Source: Dechloromonas sp. (GTDB taxonomy: Bacteria > Pseudomonadota > Gammaproteobacteria > Burkholderiales > Rhodocyclaceae). From it: DNA of 64,000 nt. The translations under genes were made by a program, and so were the position numbers. A model generated the notes under the pieces. It had not been told where the DNA came from, did no database searches, and worked only from the letters and a program-made list of their open reading frames with translations. Location of the stretch: assembly GCA_016790815.1 (NCBI GenBank), contig JAEUOG010000041.1, forward strand, positions 1-64,000, in the 5' to 3' direction. Each line of letters starts with the position of its first letter. Position 1 is the first letter of the stretch. Below, in pieces: positions 8,899 through 18,550 of this stretch.

Positions 8899-10722
8899 AT
8901 GTGTGGCATCGTCGCGGCAGCAGCTGGCAAAAATATCGTTCCCGTTCTTGTTGAAGGACTGAAAAAACTAGAGTATCGAGGCTATGACTCGGCCGGGTTG
9001 GCCGTGATCGCCGGCGGCAGCATTGAACGCGTCCGCTCGGTCGGCCGCGTCGCCGAACTGGAAGCGGAATCGGCCAGCACGCTATCGACTACCGGCATCG
9101 CCCACACCCGTTGGGCCACCCACGGCGTGCCCAGCGAGCGCAACGCGCACCCGCACGTTTCGGGCAGCATCGCGGTCGTCCACAATGGCATCATCGAAAA
9201 CTACGAGTCCCTGCGTAGCGAGCTGACCGCCCAAGGTTACGTTTTCACGTCGGACACCGATACCGAAAGCATCGCCCACCTGATCGAAGCAACGCTCAAA
9301 ACTGAACCGGACCTGTTCAAGGCGGTTCAGGCTACCTGCCAGCGACTGGTTGGCGCCTACGCCATTGCTGTCATCGACCACACCCAGCCGGGCAAAGTCA
9401 TTGTCGCCCGCGAAGGCTCCCCGCTACTACTGGGCGTCTCCGACACTGGCAATTACGCCGCCTCTGACGCTTCGGCCCTGCTGCAAGTTACCCGCAACAT
9501 GGTCTATCTGGAGAATGGGGACATCGCTGAACTGACGTCGAGCAATGTCCGCATCACCCGGCTTGACGGCACCCCGGTCGAGCGCCCGGTGCACGTGTCG
9601 CAGCTCTCTGCTGCTGCAGTCGAGCTCGGTAACTATCAACACTACATGCAGAAGGAAATCTTCGAGCAGCCGGAGGCACTGGCCAACACGCTCGAAATTG
9701 TCGGTGGCAGCAAAACCATTCAACCCGGCATTTTCGGTGCCGAAGCTGGCAATATCCTGGCAGATGTCGATTCCATCCTGATTCTCGCCTGCGGCACCAG
9801 CAGCCACTCCGGTTACACCGCACGCTACTGGCTTGAAGCCATCGCCGGCGTTCCCTGCAACGTCGAAATCGCCAGCGAATACCGTTACCGTACATCGGTC
9901 GCCAACCCGCGCCAGCTGATCGTCGCCATCTCGCAGTCAGGCGAAACCGCCGATACGCTGGCGGCTTTGCGCCATGCCAAGGCACTTGGCCAGACCAAGA
10001 CGCTCGCTATCTGCAACGTGCCTGAGTCTGCCATCGTCCGGGAATGTGCCCTGCGTTTCATTACCCGCGCCGGCCCTGAAATCGGTGTCGCCTCCACCAA
10101 GGCCTTTACCACCCAGCTCGCTGCGCTCTTCCTGCTTGTGCTGGTGGCCGCAAAAGTAAAGAACCGCCTGAGCGCTGAAGAGGAAGCAGCCTACATTCAC
10201 CAGCTCCGCCATCTCCCAGTTGCCGTCAACAAGGTGCTGGAGCTTGAAGACGAGATCAAGGCCTGGGCCCAGCGCTTTGCCGACAAGCATCACGCCCTCT
10301 TCCTCGGTCGCGGTCGGCACTACCCGATCGCACTGGAAGGCGCACTCAAGCTCAAGGAAATTTCCTACATCCACGCTGAAGCGTATCCGGCCGGCGAACT
10401 CAAGCATGGCCCGCTGGCGCTGGTGGACAGCGACATGCCGGTCATTTCCATCGCCCCGAACGATCAGTTGCTCGACAAGCTCAAATCCAACCTCAAGGAA
10501 GTTCAGGCGCGCGGTGGTGAACTCTACGTCTTCGCTGATGCCGACTCTGAAATCCCTGAATCCGATGGCGTTCATATCCTGCGCCTGCCGGAACACTATG
10601 GCGAGCTGTCTCCGATCCTCCACGTGATTCCGTTGCAGTTGTTGTCCTACCACGCAGCTCTCGTCAAAGGCACGGATGTCGACAAGCCACGCAATCTGGC
10701 AAAGTCCGTGACAGTCGAGTAA
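8899..10722 (+). CDS. glmS: Glutamine--fructose-6-phosphate aminotransferase (isomerizing)
   Basis: GlmS converts fructose-6-phosphate and glutamine to glucosamine-6-phosphate, the entry to peptidoglycan and LPS amino sugars. The 607-residue length is standard. The N-terminal glutaminase begins with the nucleophile Cys2 ([12 protein letters not shown]) and has [16 protein letters not shown]. Two SIS domains follow, with [17 protein letters not shown] and [17 protein letters not shown], and the C-terminus ends [22 protein letters not shown] upstream of the ATG serves as ribosome site. I see no glmS ribozyme leader. The gene probably shares a transcript with the epimerase. Confidence 0.97.
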   Translation: MCGIVAAAAGKNIVPVLVEGLKKLEYRGYDSAGLAVIAGGSIERVRSVGRVAELEAESASTLSTTGIAHTRWATHGVPSERNAHPHVSGSIAVVHNGIIENYESLRSELTAQGYVFTSDTDTESIAHLIEATLKTEPDLFKAVQATCQRLVGAYAIAVIDHTQPGKVIVAREGSPLLLGVSDTGNYAASDASALLQVTRNMVYLENGDIAELTSSNVRITRLDGTPVERPVHVSQLSAAAVELGNYQHYMQKEIFEQPEALANTLEIVGGSKTIQPGIFGAEAGNILADVDSILILACGTSSHSGYTARYWLEAIAGVPCNVEIASEYRYRTSVANPRQLIVAISQSGETADTLAALRHAKALGQTKTLAICNVPESAIVRECALRFITRAGPEIGVASTKAFTTQLAALFLLVLVAAKVKNRLSAEEEAAYIHQLRHLPVAVNKVLELEDEIKAWAQRFADKHHALFLGRGRHYPIALEGALKLKEISYIHAEAYPAGELKHGPLALVDSDMPVISIAPNDQLLDKLKSNLKEVQARGGELYVFADADSEIPESDGVHILRLPEHYGELSPILHVIPLQLLSYHAALVKGTDVDKPRNLAKSVTVE

Positions 10723-10742
10723 AGGCCTTCTGGAGCCAGCCT

Positions 10743-10780
10743 TGATTTTTGCCGTTTTTTCCGGTTGACCGCAGCAATGG
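10743..10780 (+). repeat. Dispersed repeat copy A (glmS-apaH junction)
   Basis: This is a near-consensus copy: GATTTTTGCCG, a T6 run, then CCGGTTGACCGCAGCAATGG. It fills the short space between glmS and apaH, and the ATG inside its right end (10777) is the apaH start codon. The core GACCGCAGCA is at 10767-10776. Confidence 0.75.
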
Positions 10781-11607
10781 CCACCTACGCGATCGGTGAT
10801 ATCCAAGGCTGCTACGACTCGCTACAGCGACTTCTGGCCCACTGCGCATTCGATCCGGCCAGCGACCGTCTGTGGCTGGTCGGCGATCTCGTCAATCGCG
10901 GGCCGAAATCACTGGAAACGCTGCGCCTGATCAAATCGCTGGGAGCATCGGCGGTCACCGTCCTCGGCAACCACGACCTGTATCTGCTGATGGTCGCCGA
11001 AGGCGGTGCGAAATTTCGAGGCAAGGACGACACGCTCCAGACGATACTCGACGCCCCGGACTGCGATGAATTGCTGGCCTGGCTACGCCACCAGCCAATT
11101 TGCCATACCGAGGGCGAATATTGCCTCGTTCACGCCGGACTGCTGCCACAATGGACTGCGACAAGGGCCCGCGAACTGGCCCGCGAGGTCGAAGCTGCGC
11201 TTCAGGGACCAAATTTCCGGGAATTCATTCTCAATCTGTGGGGTAGCGAGCCGGCTGGATGGTCGGACCTGCTGAGCGGCTGGCCACGCCTGCGCGTCAT
11301 CGTCAACGCCATGACCCGCATGCGCTTCTGTACGCTCGATGGCGTCATGGAGTTCAAGGTCAAGGGCAAGCTGAGCAACGCACCACCCGGGCACCTACCC
11401 TGGTTTGATCTACCGAACCGGAAAAGTGCGGACAGCGTGCTGGTCACCGGTCACTGGTCAGCGCTCGGCCTGAAAGTTACCCCGAATCTGCTGGCGCTTG
11501 ATTCGGGTTGCCTTTGGGGAGGCCACCTGACCGCAGTACGCCTTGAAGATCGGCGGGTGTTTCAGGTGGATTGCTCACCATCGGAAGCCCAGCCGCCAAA
11601 GCGATAG
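10777..11607 (+). CDS. apaH: Symmetrical bis(5'-nucleosyl)-tetraphosphatase
   Basis: ApaH hydrolyses Ap4A to two ADP, controlling alarmone levels and Np4-capped RNA. The 276-residue calcineurin-like phosphatase has the motifs YAIGDIQGCYDSL, LWLVGDLVNRGPKS, VTVLGNHDLYLL and, later, LVHAGLLPQWT. I start at ATG 10777 because MATYAIGD matches the family. A TTG four codons earlier belongs to the repeat. The repeat thus supplies the leader and start codon. The last 131 bases overlap the 3' end of olsA on the opposite strand, an unusually long convergent overlap. Confidence 0.95.
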   Translation: MATYAIGDIQGCYDSLQRLLAHCAFDPASDRLWLVGDLVNRGPKSLETLRLIKSLGASAVTVLGNHDLYLLMVAEGGAKFRGKDDTLQTILDAPDCDELLAWLRHQPICHTEGEYCLVHAGLLPQWTATRARELAREVEAALQGPNFREFILNLWGSEPAGWSDLLSGWPRLRVIVNAMTRMRFCTLDGVMEFKVKGKLSNAPPGHLPWFDLPNRKSADSVLVTGHWSALGLKVTPNLLALDSGCLWGGHLTAVRLEDRRVFQVDCSPSEAQPPKR

Positions 11608-12322
11608 CTTCACGCGCCTCGACCGCGACCTGCTTGCGGTCTTCTCCGTTCGTTCCACGAACCGGGGTCGTCACCAGTCGGGCAATCAAGCGCTTTCTCC
11701 GAAGGATGGCCGACGCGCATTGCCCCAGCGAAATATCGCCGTCATAGCGCGGAGCCAAGCTTCGCTGACCGTCGAGCTCCCAGTACGAGATCGCCACCGG
11801 CAACACCGGTCGCCCGGCAGCCAGCGCCGGCTGGATAAGTGCGGCATGAAAATGAAGCAGGCTTCGGCCATCAGTGGTCGTCCCTTCCGGAAAGGCGGCG
11901 ACATGCTTGCCCTTGCCCAGAATTTCCGCGACCTGTTCATTGATCACCTTGGCGTGCCCCCGACTGCCACGGCGCAGGAATACGGTGTCATTCTTCGCTG
12001 CCAGCCAACCGATCACGGGCCAGTGCCGGACCTCTTCCTTTGAAACGAAGGCTGAGGGCAGCGCAGCATTGATGACGTAAATGTCGATCCACGAGATGTG
12101 GTTGGCAACCAGCAACGCCCCAGGTACGGCGTGCGTCAAATCGGCCTCGACCTCGACACCGAGGGCATCAAGCAACGCCACTGACCAACTCGCCTTGAGC
12201 GCAAGGCGTTTTCGATCAGAGCACAGCGGGAAAACGCATAGCGAAAAAACCACCCCGCTGACTACCAGCAAGGCTATGCGGAAGATCCGGAAAGCGCGGA
12301 CTACTGCGTTCGTTTGGTTCAG
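11477..12322 (-). CDS. olsA: Lyso-ornithine-lipid O-acyltransferase-like (PlsC family)
   Basis: This PlsC-type acyltransferase has the catalytic HX4D motif NHISWIDIY, the FPEGTTTDG block and a membrane-anchoring N-terminal helix (RIALLVVSGVVFSLCVF). Next to olsB, it is expected to acylate lyso-ornithine lipid to ornithine lipid at the inner membrane. That substrate is inferred from context, since other PlsC proteins acylate lysophosphatidate. The start is uncertain: there is no ATG. A GTG at 12418 would overlap olsB by 91 bases. I give an in-frame CTG at 12322, 6 bases after the olsB stop, because it leaves the membrane helix intact. The 3' end overlaps apaH by 131 bases. Confidence 0.8.
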   Translation of the reverse strand: MNQTNAVVRAFRIFRIALLVVSGVVFSLCVFPLCSDRKRLALKASWSVALLDALGVEVEADLTHAVPGALLVANHISWIDIYVINAALPSAFVSKEEVRHWPVIGWLAAKNDTVFLRRGSRGHAKVINEQVAEILGKGKHVAAFPEGTTTDGRSLLHFHAALIQPALAAGRPVLPVAISYWELDGQRSLAPRYDGDISLGQCASAILRRKRLIARLVTTPVRGTNGEDRKQVAVEAREAIALAAGLPMVSNPPETPADLQGVLRSGGLPKGNPNQAPADSG

Positions 12323-12327
12323 TCTTC

Positions 12328-13080
12328 TTATCCCAGATAGTGCTTGGCGTAGCGGCTCGAAACCTTGGCCATTGGCATGAGGATCGGCAAATCCGCAGTG
12401 TTGAAATCCGGATCCCACGCCGGTTCACCGCAGATCCAGGCCCCGGCACGCAGGTAACCCTTGATCAACGGCGGCGTTTCGGCCGGCAGATCCTGCTGCA
12501 GGGCAGCCAGCGGCAGCGGACAACGCGGAAAGACGCGGTACTCCTGCGGCCCAAGGTGATCGGCAACCAATCGATTATACAAGCTGGCTGCCGCGTGGCC
12601 ACCATCAGCCATGCTGATCGAAGCACAGCCCATCAGGTAGTCGTAGCTGTTCTCAATCATGAAATTGGCCAGTCCCGACCACAACAGCGTAATGGTCGCA
12701 CCAGTCCGGTAATCAGGATGAACACAGGAGCGGCCAATTTCGACAAGCCGTGAGCGCAGGTGCTGCAGGCGGGTCAAATCGAATTCGTTTTCCGAGTAGT
12801 AACCGACCTGACGTGCGTTTTCCGGCCTCAGGATGCGGTAGGTGCCGACGATCTCGCCGGTCTGCGTATCGCGCACAACGAGATGCTGGCAGTACGGATC
12901 GTAGATGTCATGATCAACGCCGGGGATGCGGCTAGGCAGGTTGGCGCCCATTTCATCTGCAAAAACGCGGTGGCGCAGGCGCTGCGCATCGAGGATTTCG
13001 CTCTGGCTGCGGGCAAAGCCCACAGCCAGGCTCTTCTTCTCAGGACGACTACGGCCCGCCGCCTTTTGGATAGTTTCCAT
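12328..13080 (-). CDS. olsB: L-ornithine N(alpha)-acyltransferase (ornithine lipid synthesis)
   Basis: OlsB moves a 3-hydroxyacyl chain from ACP to ornithine, giving lyso-ornithine lipid, a phosphorus-free membrane lipid. The 250-residue GNAT-type protein shows the OlsB pattern: LDAQRLRHRVFADEMGA, YCQHLVVRDTQTGEIVGTYR, and EIGRSCVHPDYRTGATITLLW with the acyl-carrier binding region. It lies immediately upstream of the PlsC gene on the same strand, the usual olsB-olsA pairing. Ornithine lipids often rise under phosphate limitation, but I did not see a convincing Pho box in the 95-base upstream gap. Confidence 0.88.
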   Translation of the reverse strand: METIQKAAGRSRPEKKSLAVGFARSQSEILDAQRLRHRVFADEMGANLPSRIPGVDHDIYDPYCQHLVVRDTQTGEIVGTYRILRPENARQVGYYSENEFDLTRLQHLRSRLVEIGRSCVHPDYRTGATITLLWSGLANFMIENSYDYLMGCASISMADGGHAAASLYNRLVADHLGPQEYRVFPRCPLPLAALQQDLPAETPPLIKGYLRAGAWICGEPAWDPDFNTADLPILMPMAKVSSRYAKHYLG

Positions 13081-13175
13081 CGTTGTTCTCCTTGTATTCG
13101 TGGAGAACAGTCTGGATGAGCGTTGTTACATGCACTTTGCCCAAAGATGACAGCAATATTGCACTGAATCCAGGT

Positions 13176-14108
13176 TTACCAGGGTTGTGTGCCGAAGGCC
13201 TTGCGGAAGCGTTCAGCGATTTCCTCCCGGCTGGGCTGGTGATTCTGACCGCCACGATGCGCGATCTTGATGGCGCCCATCACCGCGGCCAGGCGACCCG
13301 TCGTCAACCAGTCGAAGCCGTTGGCGATACCGTAGAGCAGGCCGGAGCGATAGGCGTCGCCGCAACCGGTCGGATCGAGAATTTCGTCAGCGGCCACGCA
13401 GGGAATGTCGTGACGCACGCCATCGGCGTAGATTTCGGAACCTTCGCCACCACGCGTCACGATCAGCGCCTTGAGGCTGCCAGCCAGTTGTTCTAGGCTT
13501 CGCCCCGTACGGTCGCACAACAGCTTGGCTTCGTAGTCATTGAAACACGCGAAATCGGCCAGTTCAATGAAATCAAGCAGTTCGTCGCCGCTGAACATCG
13601 GCAGGCCCTGACCCGGATCGAAAATAAACGGGACGCCAGCATCGGCGAAATCGCGAGCGTGTTGCATCATGCCTTCGCGGCCGTCAGGGGCGACGATACC
13701 GAGCTTGGCATTGGCTGCCGCGACCTTGTTGAGATGGGAAAAACTCATGGCTCCCGGGTGGAAGGCCGTGATCTGGTTATCGTCAAGATCAGTCGTAATG
13801 AAAGCCTGGGCAGTGAAGCTGCCGCTGATCTGTCGAACATGGGTACGTGGAAGGCCAAGCTTGTCGAGGCGATCGAGATAAGGTGCCGCGTCATCGCCGA
13901 CGGTCGCCATGATCTTTGGATCACCACCGAGCAGCATGAGGTTGTAGGCAATGTTGCCGGCACAGCCACCAAACTCGCGACGCATCTCTGGCACCAGGAA
14001 GGCAACGTTCAGGATGTGAATCTGCTCCGGCAGGATGTGATTCTTGAAGCGATCCTGAAAGACCATGATGTTGTCGAAGGCCAGGGAGCCGCAAATTAGT
14101 GTTGTCAT
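13176..14108 (-). CDS. PfkB-family carbohydrate/nucleoside kinase
   Basis: This 310-residue ribokinase-fold kinase shows the N-terminal GG-type signature (EFGGCAGNIAYNLMLLGG, residues ~45-62) and the C-terminal catalytic motif DPTGCGDAYRSGLLYGI, which carries the general-base Asp and anion hole. Sequence style is closest to adenosine-kinase-like members common in betaproteobacteria (ICGSLAFDNIMVF start), but the substrate cannot be set from sequence. It follows the zinc-ribbon protein gene by 6 bases on the same strand, so it is probably the last gene of the accB-accC-prmA transcript. Confidence 0.88.
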   Translation of the reverse strand: MTTLICGSLAFDNIMVFQDRFKNHILPEQIHILNVAFLVPEMRREFGGCAGNIAYNLMLLGGDPKIMATVGDDAAPYLDRLDKLGLPRTHVRQISGSFTAQAFITTDLDDNQITAFHPGAMSFSHLNKVAAANAKLGIVAPDGREGMMQHARDFADAGVPFIFDPGQGLPMFSGDELLDFIELADFACFNDYEAKLLCDRTGRSLEQLAGSLKALIVTRGGEGSEIYADGVRHDIPCVAADEILDPTGCGDAYRSGLLYGIANGFDWLTTGRLAAVMGAIKIAHRGGQNHQPSREEIAERFRKAFGTQPW

Positions 14109-14114
14109 GTGAGG

Positions 14115-15257
14115 TTAGGGGTAAAAAATGTAAAGACGGTAGCCGGAGGCACCGCTCTCCTTGGCCTCAATCCAGAGCTTGACGGGGATTTCGCCATTGG
14201 CCGGAAAGGAGTCGGAGGTCGTGCCTGGCGGCAGATAGTCGGCAGCAAACATGACCCGTCGCGAAACCACCGAGTCGTTGCTGTCGGTCAAGCTCAATTC
14301 AAGCGCAGGCCAATCCTGTGCATAGACTGCCCGGTTCTTGAGCACGGCCTGCAGCACGAACAGGCCGCGGGCGTTATCGGACTGCAGATCCGATGTTTCT
14401 ATCGAAACCAGCGCCGCATTTCGCGGCAAGGGAATGTCGACCGTGGCAAATTCGTAGAGCCCCGCAGTTCCGGGGAAGCGCAACACGATATCGGAGCGGA
14501 AGAAATACAGTATCTGGCCAAGCAGGCCAACCAGGAGCAAAGCGCCGACTACAACAAAGGGCCAGACCGCCCTATGAGTCGACTCACCGTCGAAACCGCC
14601 CAAGCCATCGCTGGCCAGGGTTCCCGCGGACCAGCGGTTGAAAGAGGATGAGTCGTTCAGCTCTCGGGCAGCGACCAGGCCCGCCTGGCGCGCTGCCTGC
14701 GTAGACTCCTCGGGTGATTCGAGCAAGGGCTCGGCAAGCGGTGCTTGAACCAACGCCGGCTCCTCAACCCCTGGCGCTACTTCAGCCTCCTCGACAACAG
14801 GCTCCATTTCCGCCGGTACATCGTCCCCCACGACCTCCGAAGCCCCCTGCCCCGCATCCATCGAAGGCTCAAGCACGGACTCCTGGCCATCCTCCGGAAC
14901 GGTTTCCGAGCCATCCGTAGCATGCACTTCCGGTTCATGGCCTGACGCAAGATCCGGATCGATGTCCAAATGGACAGTCAGTCCGGAGTCCGGCTCAACA
15001 ACGGGCTCAATTTCCGAATTCCCGGACTCCTGCTCGCCGCCCAAAGCAGCGGTTTCTGGCGAACCCAGGTCCTCCGAGGACTGCGCTTCGTTTTCGATAT
15101 GCCTATCGAGCAGCGGCTCATTTGGCTCGCTGACCATTTCGTCGAAGGCGTTGAAAACGGTCTGGCAGTTTCCGCAGCGGACTTTGCCTGCTCTCAGGCG
15201 CAACTGCTCGGACGTTACACGGAAAACCGTGCTGCAGACCGGGCAGCGTGTCCGCAT
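14115..15257 (-). CDS. Zinc-ribbon and DUF3426 single-pass membrane protein
   Basis: This 380-residue protein has an N-terminal MJ0042-type zinc ribbon (RCPVCSTVFRVTSEQLRL then VRCGNCQTVFNAFDE, two CxxC knuckles), a long acidic Glu/Pro-rich region (~50-200), one membrane helix (WPFVVVGALLLVGLLGQILYFF, ~215-240) and a C-terminal DUF3426 domain outside the membrane. The ATG at 15257 is chosen because it overlaps the prmA stop by one base and starts MRTRCPVCS, right at the ribbon. Proteins of this kind sit beside prmA in many betaproteobacteria. Function is unknown. Confidence 0.85.
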   Translation of the reverse strand: MRTRCPVCSTVFRVTSEQLRLRAGKVRCGNCQTVFNAFDEMVSEPNEPLLDRHIENEAQSSEDLGSPETAALGGEQESGNSEIEPVVEPDSGLTVHLDIDPDLASGHEPEVHATDGSETVPEDGQESVLEPSMDAGQGASEVVGDDVPAEMEPVVEEAEVAPGVEEPALVQAPLAEPLLESPEESTQAARQAGLVAARELNDSSSFNRWSAGTLASDGLGGFDGESTHRAVWPFVVVGALLLVGLLGQILYFFRSDIVLRFPGTAGLYEFATVDIPLPRNAALVSIETSDLQSDNARGLFVLQAVLKNRAVYAQDWPALELSLTDSNDSVVSRRVMFAADYLPPGTTSDSFPANGEIPVKLWIEAKESGASGYRLYIFYP

Positions 15258-16147
15258 CAGGGCTTGATCCCGGCCAGGCATACCCAGTCTTCACGCGTAT
15301 CGGCCACTGTCATCGGTAGCCATTGGGCGTAGATGGCGATGATCTCCTCAGCCTGCTCGCGGAGGATACCGGACAGCGCAAGACTTCCGCCCGAGCGGAC
15401 ATGCGCGCAGATAGCAGGCGCCAGAACACGCAGCGGATTGGAAAGGATGTTTGCCACGACAACATCATACTCACCAGCAACCGGCATGGCCGAATCAGCA
15501 AACAAGGCGACTACACCATTGCGTTCGGCATTCGAGCGCGCCGCGTCGACGGCCAGCGGATCGATATCGACACCAGCAACACGACCGGCCCCAAGGCGGG
15601 CGGCGGCGATGGCCAGGATACCGGAGCCGCAGCCATAATCGAGTACGGAACACCCCTCGACGACACTGCGTTCCAGCCACTCGAGGCAGAGACGTGTAGT
15701 CGGGTGCGAACCGGTGCCAAAGGCCATTCCAGGGTCAAGTATCAGGTTGACCGCAGCAGGGTCTGGCGTTTCATGCCAGGAAGGCACGATCCACAAGCGC
15801 TCCGAAACGCGGATCGGATCGAACTGCGACTGCGTCAGTTGCACCCAGTTCTGCTCTTCGACAGCCTCGACCGCGAAATCCGGAACCGGACTCAGGCCAA
15901 TTGCAGCAGATGCCGAGGCTAGCAGTGCAGCGATATCCGCATCTGGTTCAAGCAGAGCCACGATGCGCGAATGCGTCCAGCCAGAGCTCGGAAGCGACCC
16001 TGGCTCACCGAACAAAGGCCGCTCGTCCGGCGTGCCGGCATCGGCGTCCTCGATGCTGGCCGACAGCGCGCCTGCTTCAAGCAGGGCATCGCAGATCGGC
16101 TCGGCACGCGAGGCATCGGTCAGGAAACTGACACTTTGCCAACCCAT
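15257..16147 (-). CDS. prmA: Ribosomal protein L11 methyltransferase
   Basis: PrmA trimethylates the N-terminus and lysines of ribosomal protein L11. The 296-residue protein has the N-terminal L11-recognition domain, the family block LDPGMAFGTGSHPTTRLCLEWLE, the SAM site VLDYGCGSGILAIAAARLGAG and the NILSNPL motif. It lies 3 bases after the accC stop on the same strand, in the conserved aroQ-accB-accC-prmA order. A short match to the repeat core at 15745-15760 encodes the start of the conserved DPG block and may be chance. Confidence 0.95.
   Translation of the reverse strand: MGWQSVSFLTDASRAEPICDALLEAGALSASIEDADAGTPDERPLFGEPGSLPSSGWTHSRIVALLEPDADIAALLASASAAIGLSPVPDFAVEAVEEQNWVQLTQSQFDPIRVSERLWIVPSWHETPDPAAVNLILDPGMAFGTGSHPTTRLCLEWLERSVVEGCSVLDYGCGSGILAIAAARLGAGRVAGVDIDPLAVDAARSNAERNGVVALFADSAMPVAGEYDVVVANILSNPLRVLAPAICAHVRSGGSLALSGILREQAEEIIAIYAQWLPMTVADTREDWVCLAGIKP
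15745..15760 (+). repeat. Repeat core only, copy M (inside prmA)
   Basis: GGTTGACCGCAGCAGG matches the core exactly (GACCGCAGCA at 15749-15758) without a clear left arm. It is antisense to prmA where the protein is strongly conserved (PAAVNLILDPG), so selection on the protein may account for it. Confidence 0.25.
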
Positions 16148-16150
16148 CGC

Positions 16151-17509
16151 TTACAGCTTCACTTCGCCCTTGTCGGCGAGTTTCTTTTCAAGGTAGTGAA
16201 TGCTCATGCCGCCTTCGACGAAACGGGCATCCTGCATCAGTTCCTGATGCAGCGGGATATTGGTCTTGATGCCCTGAATGCTCATCTCGGACAAGGCGAT
16301 GCGCATGCGACGAATGGCCTGGTCACGGGTATCCCCGTACGCGATGACCTTGGCTACCATCGAGTCGTAATGCGACGGGACCGTATATCCCTGATAGATG
16401 TGCGTATCGACCCGGATACCAGGGCCACCCGGCGGGTGATAAAACCCGATCTTGCCCGGGCAAGGAACGAAGGTGTAGGGATCTTCAGCGTTGATGCGGC
16501 ATTCGATCGAATGGCCACGGAAAGCGATATCCTTCTGCTTGTAACGAAGTTTTTCGCCCGCAGCGACGCGAATCTGCTCCTGCACGATATCGACGCCGGT
16601 AATCATCTCGGTCACCGGATGCTCGACCTGTACGCGGGTGTTCATTTCAATGAAATAGAACTCGCCGTTTTCGTATAGGAATTCGAAAGTGCCGGCGCCG
16701 CGATAACCAATCTTGCGGCAGGCTTCGGCGCAGCGCTCGCCAATGCGGGAAATCAGGCGGGCAGGAATATGCGGCGCCGGCGCTTCCTCAATAACCTTCT
16801 GGTGGCGGCGTTGCATCGAGCAATCGCGTTCACCGAGATAAATTGCATTCTTGTATTCGTCGGCCAGAACCTGGATTTCCACGTGACGCGGGTTTTCCAG
16901 ATACTTTTCCATGTAGACCGCAGGATTGTTGAAGAAGCTGCCTGCTTCCTGCTTGGTCATCCCCACGGCATTGACCAGCGCCGCTTCGGTATGCACGACG
17001 CGCATGCCGCGACCACCGCCACCGCCGGCGGCCTTGATGATCACCGGATAGCCGACGGCTCGGGCGATCTTGACGATTTCCTTCGGATCATCCGGCAATT
17101 CACCTTCGGAACCGGGTACGCAGGGCACCTGAGCTTCCTTCATGGCGTTCTTGGCGGAGACCTTGTCGCCCATCAGGCGGATGGTTTCTGCACGCGGGCC
17201 AATGAAAACGAAACCTGAGGACTCGACACGTTCGGCAAAGTCGGCATTTTCAGAAAGGAACCCGTAGCCCGGGTGAATTGCCTGGGCATCAGTAACCTCT
17301 GCTGCCGAAATGATCGCCGGGACGTTCAGGTAACTCAGAGAGGAAGAGGCAGGCCCAATACAAACCGACTCATCGGCCAGCTTGACGTACTTCGCTTCAC
17401 GATCGGCCTCGGAATGGACGACCACCGTCTTGATGCCAAGCTCCCGGCAAGCGCGCTGAATTCGCAGCGCTATCTCACCCCGGTTGGCGATAAGAATCTT
17501 TTCGAACAT
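16151..17509 (-). CDS. accC: Acetyl-CoA carboxylase, biotin carboxylase subunit
   Basis: AccC carboxylates biotin on AccB using ATP and bicarbonate, the first half-reaction of malonyl-CoA synthesis. The protein has 452 residues, starting [20 protein letters not shown]. It has the ATP-grasp glycine loop [33 protein letters not shown], and [21 protein letters not shown] start at ATG 17509. An ATG two codons earlier and a TTG overlapping accB are less likely by family comparison. It is translated right after accB. A second biotin carboxylase (pccA) occurs at 54-56 kb for propionyl-CoA. Confidence 0.97.
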   Translation of the reverse strand: MFEKILIANRGEIALRIQRACRELGIKTVVVHSEADREAKYVKLADESVCIGPASSSLSYLNVPAIISAAEVTDAQAIHPGYGFLSENADFAERVESSGFVFIGPRAETIRLMGDKVSAKNAMKEAQVPCVPGSEGELPDDPKEIVKIARAVGYPVIIKAAGGGGGRGMRVVHTEAALVNAVGMTKQEAGSFFNNPAVYMEKYLENPRHVEIQVLADEYKNAIYLGERDCSMQRRHQKVIEEAPAPHIPARLISRIGERCAEACRKIGYRGAGTFEFLYENGEFYFIEMNTRVQVEHPVTEMITGVDIVQEQIRVAAGEKLRYKQKDIAFRGHSIECRINAEDPYTFVPCPGKIGFYHPPGGPGIRVDTHIYQGYTVPSHYDSMVAKVIAYGDTRDQAIRRMRIALSEMSIQGIKTNIPLHQELMQDARFVEGGMSIHYLEKKLADKGEVKL

Positions 17510-17516
17510 GGCCATA

Positions 17517-17975
17517 TCAGCCAATCACATAAAGCGGCTCGCCGAACTCCACCGGCTCACCATTCTCGACCAGGATGGCCTTGATTACGCCTGATGCATC
17601 GGCCTCGATCTCGTTGAGCAACTTCATGGCTTCGATGATGCAAATAGTTTCGCCTTGCTTGACCGACTGGCCAATCTGCACGAAGGCATCGGCGCCGGGC
17701 GACGGCGAGCGATAGAAGGTGCCAACCATCGGTGACTTCACAATGTGACCTTCCGGCAATTCGTCGTCCTCGTCCAGGTTGACTGACGAAGCAGCTGGCG
17801 CCCCCGGAGCGGGCAATGGCGCCGGGGCGGCAGCATAGTATTGCTGCGGCGCCGCGGCGACGGCGCCGTAATGCTTGGCGATGCGAACCTTTTCTTCGCC
17901 TTCGGTAACCTCCAATTCGGAGATACCGGACTCCTGAACGAGGTCAATGAGCTTCTTGAGTTTACGCAGATCCAT
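17517..17975 (-). CDS. accB: Acetyl-CoA carboxylase biotin carboxyl carrier protein
   Basis: AccB carries the biotin that shuttles CO2 between AccC and the AccAD transferase. The 152-residue protein has an N-terminal helix ([23 protein letters not shown]), a Pro/Ala-rich linker, and the biotinyl domain with the modified lysine in [14 protein letters not shown]. It is paired with accC downstream. A CCCTTCTGTG-type purine-rich ribosome site (GGGAGTCTCC on the coding strand) precedes the ATG. The gene order aroQ-accB-accC is standard. Confidence 0.97.
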   Translation of the reverse strand: MDLRKLKKLIDLVQESGISELEVTEGEEKVRIAKHYGAVAAAPQQYYAAAPAPLPAPGAPAASSVNLDEDDELPEGHIVKSPMVGTFYRSPSPGADAFVQIGQSVKQGETICIIEAMKLLNEIEADASGVIKAILVENGEPVEFGEPLYVIG

Positions 17976-18031
17976 GGAGACTCCCTTCTGTGTTGCACCC
18001 GTTCGGGCGCACGCGTTCGGCCGAAGCCGGA

Positions 18032-18511
18032 CTATTCAATATTAAGCTTGTTAAGCAGATATTCGAGGGCAAGCAGGTAGCCCTCATGACCCAGCCCACA
18101 AATGACACCGATGGCCAGATCAGAAAAATATGAGTGATGACGGAAAGGCTCCCGTGCATGCACGTTGGAAAGATGCACTTCGACGAACGGAATCGATACC
18201 GCCGCGATGGCATCGCGCAAGGCGACGCTGGTATGCGTATAAGCCGCTGGATTGATGATGATGGCGCGAACAGCCTGCTCGCGCGCCGCGTGAATTCGCT
18301 CGATCAGCGCACCTTCGTGATTGCTCTGGAAGGTCTCAAGCTCAACGCCAGCCGATTCCGCCATGCGCGCCAAGGACATATTGATGTCCGCCAGGGTTAC
18401 ACGGCCATAATGCTCAGGTTCACGTGTGCCAAGCAGGTTCAGGTTCGGCCCGTGCATTACGAGAATGAGGGGCTTGCCCGCCGGCTTGGAAGCAGTTTTT
18501 CGCTTCGTCAT
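18032..18511 (-). CDS. aroQ: Type II 3-dehydroquinate dehydratase
   Basis: AroQ dehydrates 3-dehydroquinate to 3-dehydroshikimate in aromatic amino acid synthesis. The 159-residue protein has the type II hallmarks [17 protein letters not shown] (active-site Tyr at the end), [30 protein letters not shown] and [19 protein letters not shown] short basic N-terminal extension ([14 protein letters not shown]) precedes the core. It lies 56 bases upstream of accB on the same strand. Confidence 0.96.
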   Translation of the reverse strand: MTKRKTASKPAGKPLILVMHGPNLNLLGTREPEHYGRVTLADINMSLARMAESAGVELETFQSNHEGALIERIHAAREQAVRAIIINPAAYTHTSVALRDAIAAVSIPFVEVHLSNVHAREPFRHHSYFSDLAIGVICGLGHEGYLLALEYLLNKLNIE

Positions 18512-18550
18512 GGCTGCAAGTTTGCCGCAAATAGCAGCAACTTGTCCAGT

